A stretch of DNA of 37,603 nucleotides from a virus, in the IMG/VR virus record IMGVR_UViG_3300036791_000909, positions 1 to 37,603 of that record; one strand, written 5' to 3'. Of this stretch, positions 11,797 through 19,919 are shown in pieces (within the stretch, counting starts at the first letter, position 1; the number at the start of each line of letters is the position of its first letter). Under the pieces are notes generated by a model. The model saw only the letters and a program-made list of their open reading frames with translations. It did not search any database and had not been told where the DNA came from. Made by a program: the position numbers and the translations under genes.

Positions 11797-12051
11797 ATGA
11801 AATCGAAGCCCAAAACTTTTGCCGCAAAAAAGAAGCCCGCCCCAGCGCACAGGCCGCTCACCGCCGCGCCGAAGGACACGCCGGTCCGCAAGATCGTGCA
11901 GATCGCACTGGGCGGCGCTGAACATTGGCTGTTGTGCGATGACGGCACCGCCTGGTTCGGCTCGCCGGGCCACTGGAGCCAGGCCGACACCACAAACGTC
12001 ACCAATCCATCGCCGCCGCCGCCCGCGCCAGCATCCGAGCCGGCGCCGTGA
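11797..12051 (+). CDS. Hypothetical phage protein (84 aa)
   Basis: ATG 11797 follows GAGGAGGCGCCCCG. A Lys/Pro/Ala-rich N terminus leads to RKIVQIALGGAEHWLLCDDG and TAWFGSPGHWSQ, which look like a small beta domain, then a Pro-rich tail. The next gene starts with GTGA overlapping its stop. Unknown function; first gene of the recombination operon. Confidence 0.62.
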   Translation: MKSKPKTFAAKKKPAPAHRPLTAAPKDTPVRKIVQIALGGAEHWLLCDDGTAWFGSPGHWSQADTTNVTNPSPPPPAPASEPAP

Positions 12052-12338
12052 AGAAGTTCAGCGAGAAGGCCCACATCGACGCCGTCGGACTCGACCGCTA
12101 CGAGGCCGCGGTCGGGCGCGCGATGGTGCGGCTCAAGAACGACACCAGGCTGCTCGGCGCCGTCAAGCTGCGCCTCGCGCTCGCCGAGCAGATGGCATTC
12201 ATCGCCACCGGCGCACCCCACCGGCCATTCGCAATTGTGCTGTACGAAAAACAGTTCGGCCGTCCCACCCAAGAAATGCAGGACATCGTCGACCACTACC
12301 TCAACACGACCGAGGAGGAGGTCGATGCTCACAGCTGA
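12048..12338 (+). CDS. Hypothetical phage protein (96 aa)
   Basis: GTG 12048 overlaps the previous stop. MKKFSEKAHIDAVGLDRYEA, VGRAMVRLKNDTRLLGAVKL, then a mainly helical remainder ending [14 protein letters not shown]. No motif recognised. The next gene (YqaJ) starts 14 bp before its stop, so it may be coupled to the recombinase. Confidence 0.62.
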   Translation: MKKFSEKAHIDAVGLDRYEAAVGRAMVRLKNDTRLLGAVKLRLALAEQMAFIATGAPHRPFAIVLYEKQFGRPTQEMQDIVDHYLNTTEEEVDAHS

Positions 12339-13113
12339 GCAACTCAAGGCGCGCGCCGGCAAGCTGACCGGGTCGCGCATCGCCTGCCTGATGAAGGGCG
12401 ATCCCGTCGCCATCGACCGGCTGTACCGGGAGATGATCGGCGCGGCCGAGGAGGAGGACCTGCGCCACGTCTGGCCGGTGCGCCTCGGCGAGGCGACCGA
12501 GCAGCTCAACCTCGACTGGTTTGAGCAGAAGAACCAGATGCCGGTGACCAGCCGCGGCCGGGTGGTGGTGCACCCGAGGATCAATTGGGCGGCCTGCACA
12601 CTCGACGGCTGGTGTGCCGATCTGAGCTGTCCGATCGAGTGCAAGCACGTCGGCGGGCGCGAGCCGCTTGAGGTGGTGATCGATCGCTACCAGCCGCAGA
12701 TGCAATGGCAGATGGAGATCACCGGCGCCAACCAATGCGCACTGTCGGTGATCATGGGCGCCAACGAGCCGATCGTCGAGTACATCGACCGCGACGACGG
12801 CTACATCGCCGAGATGATCCGGCGCGGCCGGATGTTCATGGACTGCGTCGCGCGGCGGGTGTCGCCGGTGGCATTGCCGGCGGCGCCGTCGCCGATCGAT
12901 GCCAGTAAGCAATACGACATGACCGGCAACAATCTGTGGGCGGCCAGCGCCGCCACCTGGCTGGCCAACAAGGATGCGGCGCGGCTCGCCGACGACACCA
13001 CCAAGGTGCTCAAGAACATCGTGCCGCCCGACGCCAAGAAGTGTTTCGGGTACGGTGTCCAGATCACCCGCGACCGCGCCGGCCGGCTGTCACTCAGGGA
13101 GAGCGCGCAATGA
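12325..13113 (+). CDS. YqaJ-family phage recombination exonuclease
   Basis: 262 residues from ATG 12325, with GAGGAGGAGG as Shine-Dalgarno. [34 protein letters not shown], then the PD-(D/E)xK-type core ACTLDGW (Asp94), [13 protein letters not shown] (Glu105-x-Lys107) and [13 protein letters not shown] (122-134) match YqaJ/lambda-exonuclease-like nucleases. They resect double-stranded ends to give the single strand used by RecT. The RecT gene lies one gene downstream, the usual pairing. Confidence 0.87.
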   Translation: MLTAEQLKARAGKLTGSRIACLMKGDPVAIDRLYREMIGAAEEEDLRHVWPVRLGEATEQLNLDWFEQKNQMPVTSRGRVVVHPRINWAACTLDGWCADLSCPIECKHVGGREPLEVVIDRYQPQMQWQMEITGANQCALSVIMGANEPIVEYIDRDDGYIAEMIRRGRMFMDCVARRVSPVALPAAPSPIDASKQYDMTGNNLWAASAATWLANKDAARLADDTTKVLKNIVPPDAKKCFGYGVQITRDRAGRLSLRESAQ

Positions 13114-13316
13114 TCCGCATCAACGCCACGGCCATCCTCGGCCGAGACCTGCGGCCCGGCGATCTGTTCTCGACGGAGGGGCCCGCGTATTGGGACGGCT
13201 TCCAGCAATTTTATTCGATCGGCGAGCGCGTCTACATCCGCACCGCCTCGCCGGCCGCCCAGGCGCCCGACGCCGACGAGGAAGTCTACCGCATCGAGAT
13301 CGAGGAGTTGCCATGA
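13110..13316 (+). CDS. Small conserved phage protein between exonuclease and RecT (68 aa)
   Basis: ATGA overlaps on both sides (13110-13113 and 13313-13316). [40 protein letters not shown] then VYIRTASPA: a compact beta domain. DLRPGDLFS resembles other short phage proteins in this position. Function unknown; strict coupling suggests expression at the same level as the recombinases. Confidence 0.65.
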   Translation: MIRINATAILGRDLRPGDLFSTEGPAYWDGFQQFYSIGERVYIRTASPAAQAPDADEEVYRIEIEELP

Positions 13317-14230
13317 CCAAGGCGATGACGACCAAGGCGCATCCGGCGCCGGGGCTATTCTCTCCCGAGCAGGTCGACCTGATCAAGCGGACGATCTGCA
13401 AAGGCGCGACCGACGACGAGCTGCAGCTGTTCATGCACCAGGCCGCGCGCACCGGTCTTGATCCGCTGTCGCGGCAAATTTATGCGGTGAGGCGATGGGA
13501 CGGCCAGCAGCGGCGCGAGGTGATGACGATCCAGACCTCGATCGACGGCTTGCGTCTGATCGCCGAGCGCACCGGAAAGTATCGCGGTCAAGTCGGTCCG
13601 TTCTGGTGCGGCCCCGACGGCGAGTGGTGTGACGTGTGGGTGCGCGACGAGGCTCCCACCGCAGCCAAGGTCGGCGTGCTGCGCGCGGACTTCACCGAGC
13701 CGTGCTGGGGCATCGCGCGCTTCGCCTCCTATGCGCAGAAAAACAAGGAGGGCTTCCCGACCAAGATGTGGGGGACGATGCCCGACGTCATGATCGCCAA
13801 GTGTGCGGAGGCTCTGGGGCTGCGCAAGGCCTTCCCGCAAGAGCTGTCGGGCATCTACACCAACGACGAGATGGCGCAGGCCTCGGTGTTGAACGAGCCG
13901 CGGCGCCCGCCGACGCCGGCGCCCAACGTGATGCAGCCGCACAATCCCGAGACCGGAGAGATCATCGAGCAAGGTTCGCCGCCGGCCCCAAATACGTCAT
14001 CGGCGGCGACGACCGCCTCGTCCGTAAGCTCTACGACGGACGAGGCGGTCCCTGATGAGCCCGAGCCTGATGAGCGCGAGCTGACGCTGGAGGAGGAGGC
14101 GCGCTTTGCGGCGGGCCACGGTCGTGCGGCGTTCGCCGTGCTGTGGCAGCGCCTGCTGCCGCATCAGCGTGATGACCTCAAGCCGATCATGAAGGAGCTG
14201 GCAGAGCTGACGCGGGAGGCTGATGCATGA
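13313..14230 (+). CDS. bet: RecT/Bet-family single-strand annealing protein
   Basis: 305 residues. Typical segments are [33 protein letters not shown] at 47-59, [20 protein letters not shown] at 73-92, and [20 protein letters not shown] in the second third. The annealing core ends near residue 200; the rest is low complexity and acidic ([19 protein letters not shown]). It anneals the single strand made by the YqaJ exonuclease during phage recombination and replication. ATG 13313 overlaps the previous stop as ATGA and follows GAGGAGTTGCC. Confidence 0.9.
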   Translation: MTKAMTTKAHPAPGLFSPEQVDLIKRTICKGATDDELQLFMHQAARTGLDPLSRQIYAVRRWDGQQRREVMTIQTSIDGLRLIAERTGKYRGQVGPFWCGPDGEWCDVWVRDEAPTAAKVGVLRADFTEPCWGIARFASYAQKNKEGFPTKMWGTMPDVMIAKCAEALGLRKAFPQELSGIYTNDEMAQASVLNEPRRPPTPAPNVMQPHNPETGEIIEQGSPPAPNTSSAATTASSVSSTTDEAVPDEPEPDERELTLEEEARFAAGHGRAAFAVLWQRLLPHQRDDLKPIMKELAELTREADA

Positions 14231-15129
14231 ACAAAGTCCCGTCGATCTCAGGGCGGGCCAAGGCCAAGTCATCGCTCGTCCAGTTTGATCCCAATCGGCA
14301 CCGGCTCAAGGTTGCCGCCCTTGACTTCACCATCGAGGAAGCCAGGCGGATCAAGGATTGGCCCGCGCTGGAGGAGGCGGTCGATGCCAAGATCGCGCAA
14401 CAGGTCGGCTTCGTCGCGTGGTGGAAGGCGAATGTCACTGGCCAAGGTACCCGCACAGACCTTTCCCGCGATCGCGGGAAAAGTCTTCCGATGCGCAAGG
14501 CCGAGAAAGAGACCGGCATGGCAAATCAGCGCGTGTCCGACCTCGCGGTAAGCCTGGGGGAGCCTGACATCTACCGGGAGCGCCTGCTGGGGATTGAATA
14601 CCGCGCGGCGTTCCTTTCGGCTGCCGAGCTGTCCGATAATCAGCGCATCCAGCAATCGCTCAGCAATGAGCACTACACGCCAGCCAAGTACATCGAGGCC
14701 GCGCGCAAGGTGCTCGGCGGCATCGATCTTGACCCGGCCAGCAATGATCTTGCCCAAGAGACGGTGCAGGCGGGCACGTATTACACCAAGGATGACGACG
14801 GGCTGACCAAGGAGTGGCGCGGTCGCGTATGGCTAAACCCGCCCTATGGGGACATCGTCGGCAAGTTCATCGACAAGCTATCCGGAGAACGAGCCGCCGG
14901 CCGGGTGTCCGCCGCGATCTGCGTCGTGAACGCTCACTGCACCGACACGGCATGGTTCCAGCAGTTGTGGGATGGCTGCCTGTGCTTCACCAACCATCGC
15001 ATCAACTTCACCGGAGATGAGACAAGAAGCGGGTCCACACACGGCAGCGTGTTCGTTTACTTCGGTCAAGATCGCGAGAAATTTGCAAGGTTATTCCTCC
15101 AATTTGGAGCGTGCGTAGTGAAAATGTAA
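14227..15129 (+). CDS. DNA N6-adenine methyltransferase (phage Dam type), copy 1
   Basis: 300 residues. The C-terminal half is the phage adenine methyltransferase domain: [18 protein letters not shown] at 148-165, IDLDPASND at 166-174, then [15 protein letters not shown] with the catalytic NPPY at 204-207 and a closing [12 protein letters not shown]. The N-terminal 145 residues ([18 protein letters not shown]) may recognise DNA. It likely methylates adenine in phage DNA, for protection or regulation. No restriction gene is adjacent. Paralogous to 16055-16951, from which it is separated by a ParB-like gene. Confidence 0.83.
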   Translation: MNKVPSISGRAKAKSSLVQFDPNRHRLKVAALDFTIEEARRIKDWPALEEAVDAKIAQQVGFVAWWKANVTGQGTRTDLSRDRGKSLPMRKAEKETGMANQRVSDLAVSLGEPDIYRERLLGIEYRAAFLSAAELSDNQRIQQSLSNEHYTPAKYIEAARKVLGGIDLDPASNDLAQETVQAGTYYTKDDDGLTKEWRGRVWLNPPYGDIVGKFIDKLSGERAAGRVSAAICVVNAHCTDTAWFQQLWDGCLCFTNHRINFTGDETRSGSTHGSVFVYFGQDREKFARLFLQFGACVVKM

Positions 15130-15152
15130 ATAGCGTCACAGGGAGAAAACCA

Positions 15153-16049
15153 ATGGCAAAGACCAGGACAAAAACCAAAACCAACGGAAAGCATAAACCA
15201 ACCGACTACAAGTACACCTCTGAACAATATCATCTACTGGCACCCGTACTGAACCAAAATCCACCGATCGTTGAATTACACATCACGTCGCTTCGCGTTG
15301 ATAACAGCTACCAGGACCGCCCGCGCGAAAAAATGGTTGCCCAAATCGTGCAGAATTTCAGCGAGGCGCTGCTTGGCATTGCGGTCATCGCGGAGCGTCC
15401 AGATGGCACGCTTTACGTGGTCGACGGCGAGACACGTCGGCAGGCCATGCTTGAGATGGGCATGACATCGCGCAGGATGCGATGCCAAGTGTTCAAGACG
15501 ATGGGAAGCAAGCAGGAGGCTCTGCTTTTCTCTCTTCTGAACTCCAATCAATCAAGGCGGCCAATCAAACTGCTGCAGAAGATGCAAGCCTACTATAAGG
15601 CCGGCATCGACGGTGGTTTGGGCGAGGCGGTTCACGAGTGTGGGTTCTCGTTTGAGCGCGGCAAAACCCAGTTGCGCGGGCCAGATTTTATAAGGAAGGC
15701 CTGGGAACTCGATCGTGACGGCACCGTCATGAAAAAGTCCCTGCTCGGCGCAAGGCACGCATGGGGCGACGCTGCGTTCACGGTGCATGGATACATTTTC
15801 CTCGGGATTGCGTTGCTGTTTAAATCTCAATTACCCAGGCCCATTGATGCCCAAGTGCGCCGCGCCCTCAAGGGAACAACCCCCACGGAGATCGTGGATG
15901 AGATGGCAAAGAAATATGTGAAGCACGGGGGCAGAAACATGCATCTGCACCCGCACGAGCAGGCGAAGATGGTCGCCGGCATTATCGGCGGCATGGTTAA
16001 CAAAAGTCGATCCAGTGAGCCTAAGCTCGATCTCGATAGATTGGATTAA
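15153..16049 (+). CDS. ParB/sulfiredoxin-like domain protein
   Basis: 298 residues from ATG 15153, with GGGAGAAAACC. A Lys/Thr-rich N terminus (KTRTKTKTNGKHK) precedes a ParB-like domain: SYQDRPREKMVAQIVQNF, ALLGIAVIAERPDGTLYVVD, GETRRQAMLEMG (GExxRR replaces the usual GxxRR/GQHR motif). The rest is helical (KLLQKMQAYYKAGIDGG). ParB-type nucleases or NTP-dependent clamps are common in phages; the exact activity here is unclear. Codon use is visibly more AT-rich than in the flanking recombination genes. Confidence 0.72.
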   Translation: MAKTRTKTKTNGKHKPTDYKYTSEQYHLLAPVLNQNPPIVELHITSLRVDNSYQDRPREKMVAQIVQNFSEALLGIAVIAERPDGTLYVVDGETRRQAMLEMGMTSRRMRCQVFKTMGSKQEALLFSLLNSNQSRRPIKLLQKMQAYYKAGIDGGLGEAVHECGFSFERGKTQLRGPDFIRKAWELDRDGTVMKKSLLGARHAWGDAAFTVHGYIFLGIALLFKSQLPRPIDAQVRRALKGTTPTEIVDEMAKKYVKHGGRNMHLHPHEQAKMVAGIIGGMVNKSRSSEPKLDLDRLD

Positions 16050-16054
16050 CCGAG

Positions 16055-16951
16055 ATGGGTACCCTCGATCACGAAGCTGCCCTGATCGGCCGACTGTACC
16101 AGACCGCTAAAGCCTCCGATGATCGCATCCTCTACCTTGCGGATATCGGCAATCGCCTGCTTTCCAAAAAAGAGGCCATTGGCCACGGCGAATGGTTGCG
16201 CTGGCTTGGCGCGCATCGCAACGCTCTCGGGTTCTCCGATCGCGCGGCAAGCCGGTTCATTTCTGGTGCCCAATGGATGGCCTCGAACTGGCAAGTAGCG
16301 AGGAAGCTAGAGGAGATTGCGACAAACCCTCATGCCAATGAGGACGACCTCGCCGAGGCCGACGAGATCAGAGAGACAATCAGTTGCCAGTTCCGTCCGG
16401 TTTTTCGCGGCACGCTGGGACGCAGGCAGAACGAGTGGCATACGCCGCGCGAATACATTGCGCTGGCTCGCGAGGTTCTCGGCGACATCGATCTAGACCC
16501 CGCCTCAAACGACAACGCCCAGGAAACCGTCAAGGCGCGATGCTATTTCGATAAGGAACAGAACGGGCTTGTCCGGTCATGGGACGGCCGGGTGTGGCTC
16601 AATCCGCCGTATTCGCAACCGCTGATTTCGCAGTTCATGCGGAAACTGCTAGCGGAGTGGGACGCCAAGCGCATCGAGTCCTGCATCGCGCTGACCAACA
16701 ACTTCACTGACACCGCATGGTTTATCGACACCGCATCCCAGGCCAATGCGATCTGCTTTACGCAGGGCAGGGTCAAGTTCCACAATCGCGATGGCGACGT
16801 CGTCAATCCCACCCAAGGCCAGGCATTCTTCTACTTCGGCCGAGAGGTCGATGCATTCAAGGAAATCTTCGGGCGCGTAGGGCTGCTGATGCGGCCAGAA
16901 CCCGACTCGTGGTCGAGACGCAGGGTTCGCGAGGCAACCTATGGCGCGTAA
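16055..16951 (+). CDS. DNA N6-adenine methyltransferase (phage Dam type), copy 2
   Basis: 298 residues. The N-terminal 70 (GHGEWLRWLGAHRNALGFSD, RAASRFIS) resembles a DUF3102-type phage domain. The catalytic half repeats copy 1: EWHTPREYIALAREVLGDID at 127-146, [23 protein letters not shown] with NPPY at 183-186, and AFFYFGREVDAF. Same expected chemistry, probably a different target or timing, since the N-terminal recognition region differs. Stop TAA overlaps the zinc-ribbon gene that follows. Confidence 0.83.
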   Translation: MGTLDHEAALIGRLYQTAKASDDRILYLADIGNRLLSKKEAIGHGEWLRWLGAHRNALGFSDRAASRFISGAQWMASNWQVARKLEEIATNPHANEDDLAEADEIRETISCQFRPVFRGTLGRRQNEWHTPREYIALAREVLGDIDLDPASNDNAQETVKARCYFDKEQNGLVRSWDGRVWLNPPYSQPLISQFMRKLLAEWDAKRIESCIALTNNFTDTAWFIDTASQANAICFTQGRVKFHNRDGDVVNPTQGQAFFYFGREVDAFKEIFGRVGLLMRPEPDSWSRRRVREATYGA

Positions 16952-17117
16952 GAAACAAGACAGGGTTCTTGTGGTGTGCGCCCGGTGCGGCTGGCGCGGC
17001 AAGCGTAGCCGCACGAGTGTATGGCCTGCATGCCCGCAATGCCGAGCGCGGGCAGACCTCATCGTCCCCGTCACACAAAAAGCCGGCGCCGCACGACCGA
17101 CGCCACGCAAATCTTAA
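16941..17117 (+). CDS. Small zinc-ribbon protein (58 aa)
   Basis: MARKKQDRVLVVCARCGWRG then KRSRTSVWPACPQCRARADL: two C-x2-C knuckles (Cys13/16 and Cys31/34) 14 residues apart, a zinc ribbon. Starts 11 bp inside the end of the methyltransferase gene. Could bind DNA/RNA or a host polymerase; not assigned. Confidence 0.65.
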   Translation: MARKKQDRVLVVCARCGWRGKRSRTSVWPACPQCRARADLIVPVTQKAGAARPTPRKS

Positions 17118-17133
17118 CGAAGTGTTAATTTTT
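17114..17133 (+). terminator. Weak AT-rich hairpin with T-run
   Basis: TTAAC-GAAGT-GTTAA (17114-17128) followed by TTTTT. The stem is only five AU-rich pairs, so termination would be inefficient; an operator is also possible. Confidence 0.35.
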
Positions 17134-17149
17134 GACAGGCTATGCTACA

Positions 17150-17587
17150 ATGGTAACGCGGGTACCTCTTCCTCTGTATTGCTCTGAAGAGCAGATCGCC
17201 GAGTTCGTCCTGGGCCCTGGCCGCCTTCGCGACTGGAAGGATCGCGTCAGAATGCTGGAGCGCATCGGCCTGCCGCAGACTGATCCGATGATGGGTGGTC
17301 GCTATCGGCCGGCCGTCGAGCGGTTCTTTCAGCGGCGCAACGGCCTCACCACCGAAGCGGCCCCGCGAGTGAAGCCTGACCAACCTGAGAAGTGGAAAAC
17401 CGAATGTCCGCCAGAGTTACCGACCTCCACCGGGACCTCGCCCCCGGAGACGCCCCCGGCCTCGAGTGGCAGCCGAGAGCCAACGGCAAGCGTGTCCCAT
17501 ATTGGGTTGCACCGCGCGCGGCGAAGGCCAAGGGCTTCACCCCAAAAACCGTCAAGCTCGACGCCGACGCCACCGCGGTCGAGCTAG
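17150..17587 (+). CDS. Winged-helix excisionase-like protein overlapping the integrase
   Basis: 145 codons from ATG 17150. VPLPLYCSEEQIAEFVLGPG, RLRDWKDRVRMLERIGLPQT then DPMMGGRYRPAVERFFQRRN is a short winged-helix/MerR-like domain as seen in small proteins just upstream of Rhizobiales prophage integrases; excisionase or integrase-control is inferred from context. The last 60 residues are Pro/Ser/Arg-rich and lie within the integrase N-terminal coding region in another frame, so only about the first 80 residues are likely functional. TTG 17132 is an alternative start. Confidence 0.6.
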   Translation: MVTRVPLPLYCSEEQIAEFVLGPGRLRDWKDRVRMLERIGLPQTDPMMGGRYRPAVERFFQRRNGLTTEAAPRVKPDQPEKWKTECPPELPTSTGTSPPETPPASSGSREPTASVSHIGLHRARRRPRASPQKPSSSTPTPPRSS

Positions 17588-18738
17588 CCGCGGCGTGTCG
17601 CCTATGGCAGGCGGAGGCGCTGGAGTTCATCACCCGCGGCGGCGCCAAGGATGAGCGGGCCGCGTTCGACGGCACCCTGCGCTGGCTGATCAACAGCTAC
17701 CAGACCGACCGCATCTCGCCGTTCAACACCAATTGCAAGTGGAACACCCAACAGGTCCAGACCACCTACCTACGCGTCCTCTCCGAGCAGATCGGCATGC
17801 GCCAGATCGCCGACGTCACCGGTGCCGACGTGCGCGACTGGTACGAACACTTCCGCATGCCCAAGCGGGAGGGCGACCGCGAGCGCGTCGGCTACTCCAA
17901 CCAGCTGATGTCGACGCTGCGCGCCGTGCTCCGCTTCGGCATCATCGCCGAGCCGACGGCGCGCGAGGACTGCATCCGCCTTGCCGGCAAAGAGCAAGGC
18001 ATCCTGGCGTTCATGCGCTTCGAGGTGGGCGAGGCGCGCACCACCGAAGTCACCGCCGACATGGTCGACGCCTTCCGCGCCGAAGCTCACTCCCAGGGCT
18101 ACCCATCGATCGCGCTCGCGACCGCAATCCAGTTCGAGACGGCGCTGCGGCAGGCCGACGTCATCGGCCAGTGGGAGCCGCTCAAGCGCGGTGAGGTTCA
18201 CGCGCAGCAGACTGCGATGGTCCGGCACTATCACCGGTGGGTGGGCGGCCTGCTGTGGGGCGAGCATGTCAGCGCCGACCTCGTGATGATCAAGCCGACC
18301 TCGAAGTCGAAGTTCAAGAAGAAGGCGGTATCGGACTGGACGCTGTGCCCGATGATCATGGAGGAGCTGGCGCACGTCCCGCCCGAGCAGCGCATCGGGC
18401 CGGTCGTCGTCCACTCTGGGCCGCATTTCGTCACCGGCCCGTGGCGCCGCCTCGCGTTCTGGCGACGCTGGAAGGAGATCGCCGCCGCCTGCGAGCAGAT
18501 CGATCCGCGGTGGCGCGGCGTCCAGAGCATGGACATGCGGTCGGGCGCGATCACCGAGGCGACCGAGGGCGTCGACGCGGATGGCATCGAGTTCGCTAGC
18601 GTCCAGAAGCTGCTCGGCACCCACGCGGCGCGGCAGATGACGCAGCGCTACGCCCGCGGCACGCTCGACAAAGCACGCGCCATCCAGAGCCGTCGGGTTG
18701 CAGTTCGCAATGCCACACCAAACACCGCCAAAACGTAG
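17404..18738 (+). CDS. int: Tyrosine-type site-specific integrase
   Basis: 444 residues from ATG 17404 (GTG 17392 is possible). The N-terminal and core-binding parts contain WLINSYQTDRISPF and SNQLMSTLRAVLRFGI. The catalytic half has Box I Arg249 (ETALRQADVIGQW), lysine in KPTSKSKFKKK (297-307), Box II DMRSGAITEAT with Arg379, His407 in LLGTHAARQM and the nucleophile Tyr416 in TQRYARG. The usual HxLR is changed to MDMRSG, a variant I associate with Rhizobiales prophage integrases. It would integrate the phage at attP, probably the repeats just downstream. Confidence 0.87.
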   Translation: MSARVTDLHRDLAPGDAPGLEWQPRANGKRVPYWVAPRAAKAKGFTPKTVKLDADATAVELAAACRLWQAEALEFITRGGAKDERAAFDGTLRWLINSYQTDRISPFNTNCKWNTQQVQTTYLRVLSEQIGMRQIADVTGADVRDWYEHFRMPKREGDRERVGYSNQLMSTLRAVLRFGIIAEPTAREDCIRLAGKEQGILAFMRFEVGEARTTEVTADMVDAFRAEAHSQGYPSIALATAIQFETALRQADVIGQWEPLKRGEVHAQQTAMVRHYHRWVGGLLWGEHVSADLVMIKPTSKSKFKKKAVSDWTLCPMIMEELAHVPPEQRIGPVVVHSGPHFVTGPWRRLAFWRRWKEIAAACEQIDPRWRGVQSMDMRSGAITEATEGVDADGIEFASVQKLLGTHAARQMTQRYARGTLDKARAIQSRRVAVRNATPNTAKT

Positions 18739-18739
18739 G

Positions 18740-18854
18740 CGTCCTATGTGCGTCCTATGCGTCCTACGGGCCCATTGAAATCATTGCATAAAACGACGCT
18801 AAATAATCCGTTCCACCAACCTTAAGCAACTGATTTCATTGACACCCGTAGGAC
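18740..18854. other. Candidate attP / integrase binding region
   Basis: Direct repeats GCGTCCTATGT, GCGTCCTATGC, GTCCTACGGG (18740-18770) follow the integrase. GTCCTACGGG (18761-18770) is the inverted copy of CCCGTAGGAC (18845-18854). Inside them, TGAAATCA (18776-18783) is inverted as TGATTTCA (18831-18838) around an AT-richer core. The nested symmetry next to int suggests attP arms and core. Confidence 0.5.
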
Positions 18855-18974
18855 GGTGTTTCTGAGGTGTTCACGGCCCACAGGATGGCCTGTTCACCTA
18901 CCTCGGCGGGGGTTAACCGATCGTAAAGAACCTCCGTCGCACCATGGTCACCCTCTCGAACAGGAGTGACGGAC

Positions 18975-19151
18975 ATGAAAGAATTTTGGGTGACCGGGTG
19001 TCTGACGCTTGAGGGCGTGAGGTTCCGCATCGTGGCGAAGGACGAGGCCGAGGCGAGACAGAAGGCCGCCGCCGGCAAGTGGGACGACTACGAGCGCGGC
19101 ACCGGCCAGAGTGCGGACTGGGAGATCGACCCCGACGCGCTGGAGGGGTGA
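18975..19151 (+). CDS. Small conserved phage protein (58 aa)
   Basis: MKEFWVTGCLTLEGVRFRIV, AKDEAEARQKAAAGKWDDYE, then acidic GQSADWEIDPDALEG. AGGAGTGACGGAC precedes ATG 18975; a GTG at 18966 overlaps the Shine-Dalgarno and is less likely. Strand-helix pattern resembles short phage/prophage proteins. Function unknown. Confidence 0.65.
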   Translation: MKEFWVTGCLTLEGVRFRIVAKDEAEARQKAAAGKWDDYERGTGQSADWEIDPDALEG

Positions 19152-19165
19152 CAGGATTACCGGCG

Positions 19166-19200
19166 GGGCATAGGCTCTCCCGCAGGAGGAGCCTATGCCC
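19166..19200 (+). promoter_or_regulatory. 12-bp hairpin that hides the start codon of 19195
   Basis: GGGCATAGGCTC (19166-19177) pairs perfectly with GAGCCTATGCCC (19189-19200). The AGGAGG ribosome site is in the 11-base loop and the adjoining stem; the ATG (19195-19197) is in the 3' arm. The RNA would block initiation unless opened. Confidence 0.62.
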
Positions 19201-19398
19201 GTCGGCCCCGGCAAGTACGACGACCTCACCACCCACGTCCGCGAGACCACCAACGCTCAGGCGGTCGTGCTGATCATCGTGGACGGCAACAGAGGCAACG
19301 GCTTCTCCGTGCAGTCCACGCAGCGCTTCGTTGACGGCGGTGTCTTGGTGAAGCTGCTGCGCGACATGGCCGACGAGATCGAGGAGGCAGCACCATGA
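19195..19398 (+). CDS. Small phage protein (67 aa) behind a start-hiding hairpin
   Basis: MPVGPGKYDDLTTHVRETTN, AQAVVLIIVDGNRGNGFSVQ then helical LVKLLRDMADEIEEAAP. The strand AQAVVLIIVDG followed by a glycine turn is typical of small phage proteins with this architecture; no function known. Its TGA overlaps the next ATG (ATGA, 19395-19398), so opening of the hairpin could also affect the YkgJ-like gene. Confidence 0.66.
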   Translation: MPVGPGKYDDLTTHVRETTNAQAVVLIIVDGNRGNGFSVQSTQRFVDGGVLVKLLRDMADEIEEAAP

Positions 19399-19919
19399 AG
19401 CGACACTGCGGCGACTGCCAGCTGTGCTGCAAGCTGCTGCCGATCCCTGAGTTCAAGAAGCCGGCCGGCGAGCGCTGCCAGCACCAACGCCACAGCATCG
19501 GCTGCAACATCTACCCGCGGCGCCCGCACGCCTGCATGGTGTGGAATTGCCGCTGGCTCGGCGGCGCCGACACCGGCTCGCGCCCCGACCGCGCTCACTA
19601 CGTGGTCGACATCATGCCGGACTTCATCACCGCCACCGACGAGCACGGCACCAGGAACCAAGTGCCGGTGATCCAGGTCTGGATCGATCCGGCCTACCCC
19701 GAGGCCCACCGCGATCCGCGCCTGCGCGCCTGGATCGAGCGCGAGAACATGCCGGCGCTGATCCGCTTCAACGCGGTCGACGCCATCATGATCGCGCCAC
19801 CGTCCTGGTCGGCCGATCGGAAATGGTTCGAGACCAAGCCGAAGTGCCATGAGACCACGCACAGCTTCGCCGATATCGAAGCGGCGCTCGGCCCGATGAA
19901 GGTGGTGGTGACGCCATGA
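19395..19919 (+). CDS. YkgJ-like cysteine-cluster protein
   Basis: 174 residues. MKRHCGDCQLCCKLLPIPEF at the start (Cys5, 8, 11, 12), then RCQHQ (28), GCNIYP (37), CMVWNCRW (47, 52) give eight cysteines, the arrangement of YkgJ/Fe-S or zinc-chelating cluster proteins. Downstream, HYVVDIMPDFITATDEHG and VIQVWIDPAYPEAHRDP are conserved-looking in prophage relatives. Metal binding is expected; the physiological role is not established. Confidence 0.72.
   Translation: MKRHCGDCQLCCKLLPIPEFKKPAGERCQHQRHSIGCNIYPRRPHACMVWNCRWLGGADTGSRPDRAHYVVDIMPDFITATDEHGTRNQVPVIQVWIDPAYPEAHRDPRLRAWIERENMPALIRFNAVDAIMIAPPSWSADRKWFETKPKCHETTHSFADIEAALGPMKVVVTP

Noticed and set aside
17132-17151. TTGACA with TACAAT as a promoter ahead of the excisionase-like gene
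   Set aside because: Spacing between the boxes is only 8 bp; the TACAAT could at most be an extended -10 and overlaps the start codon.
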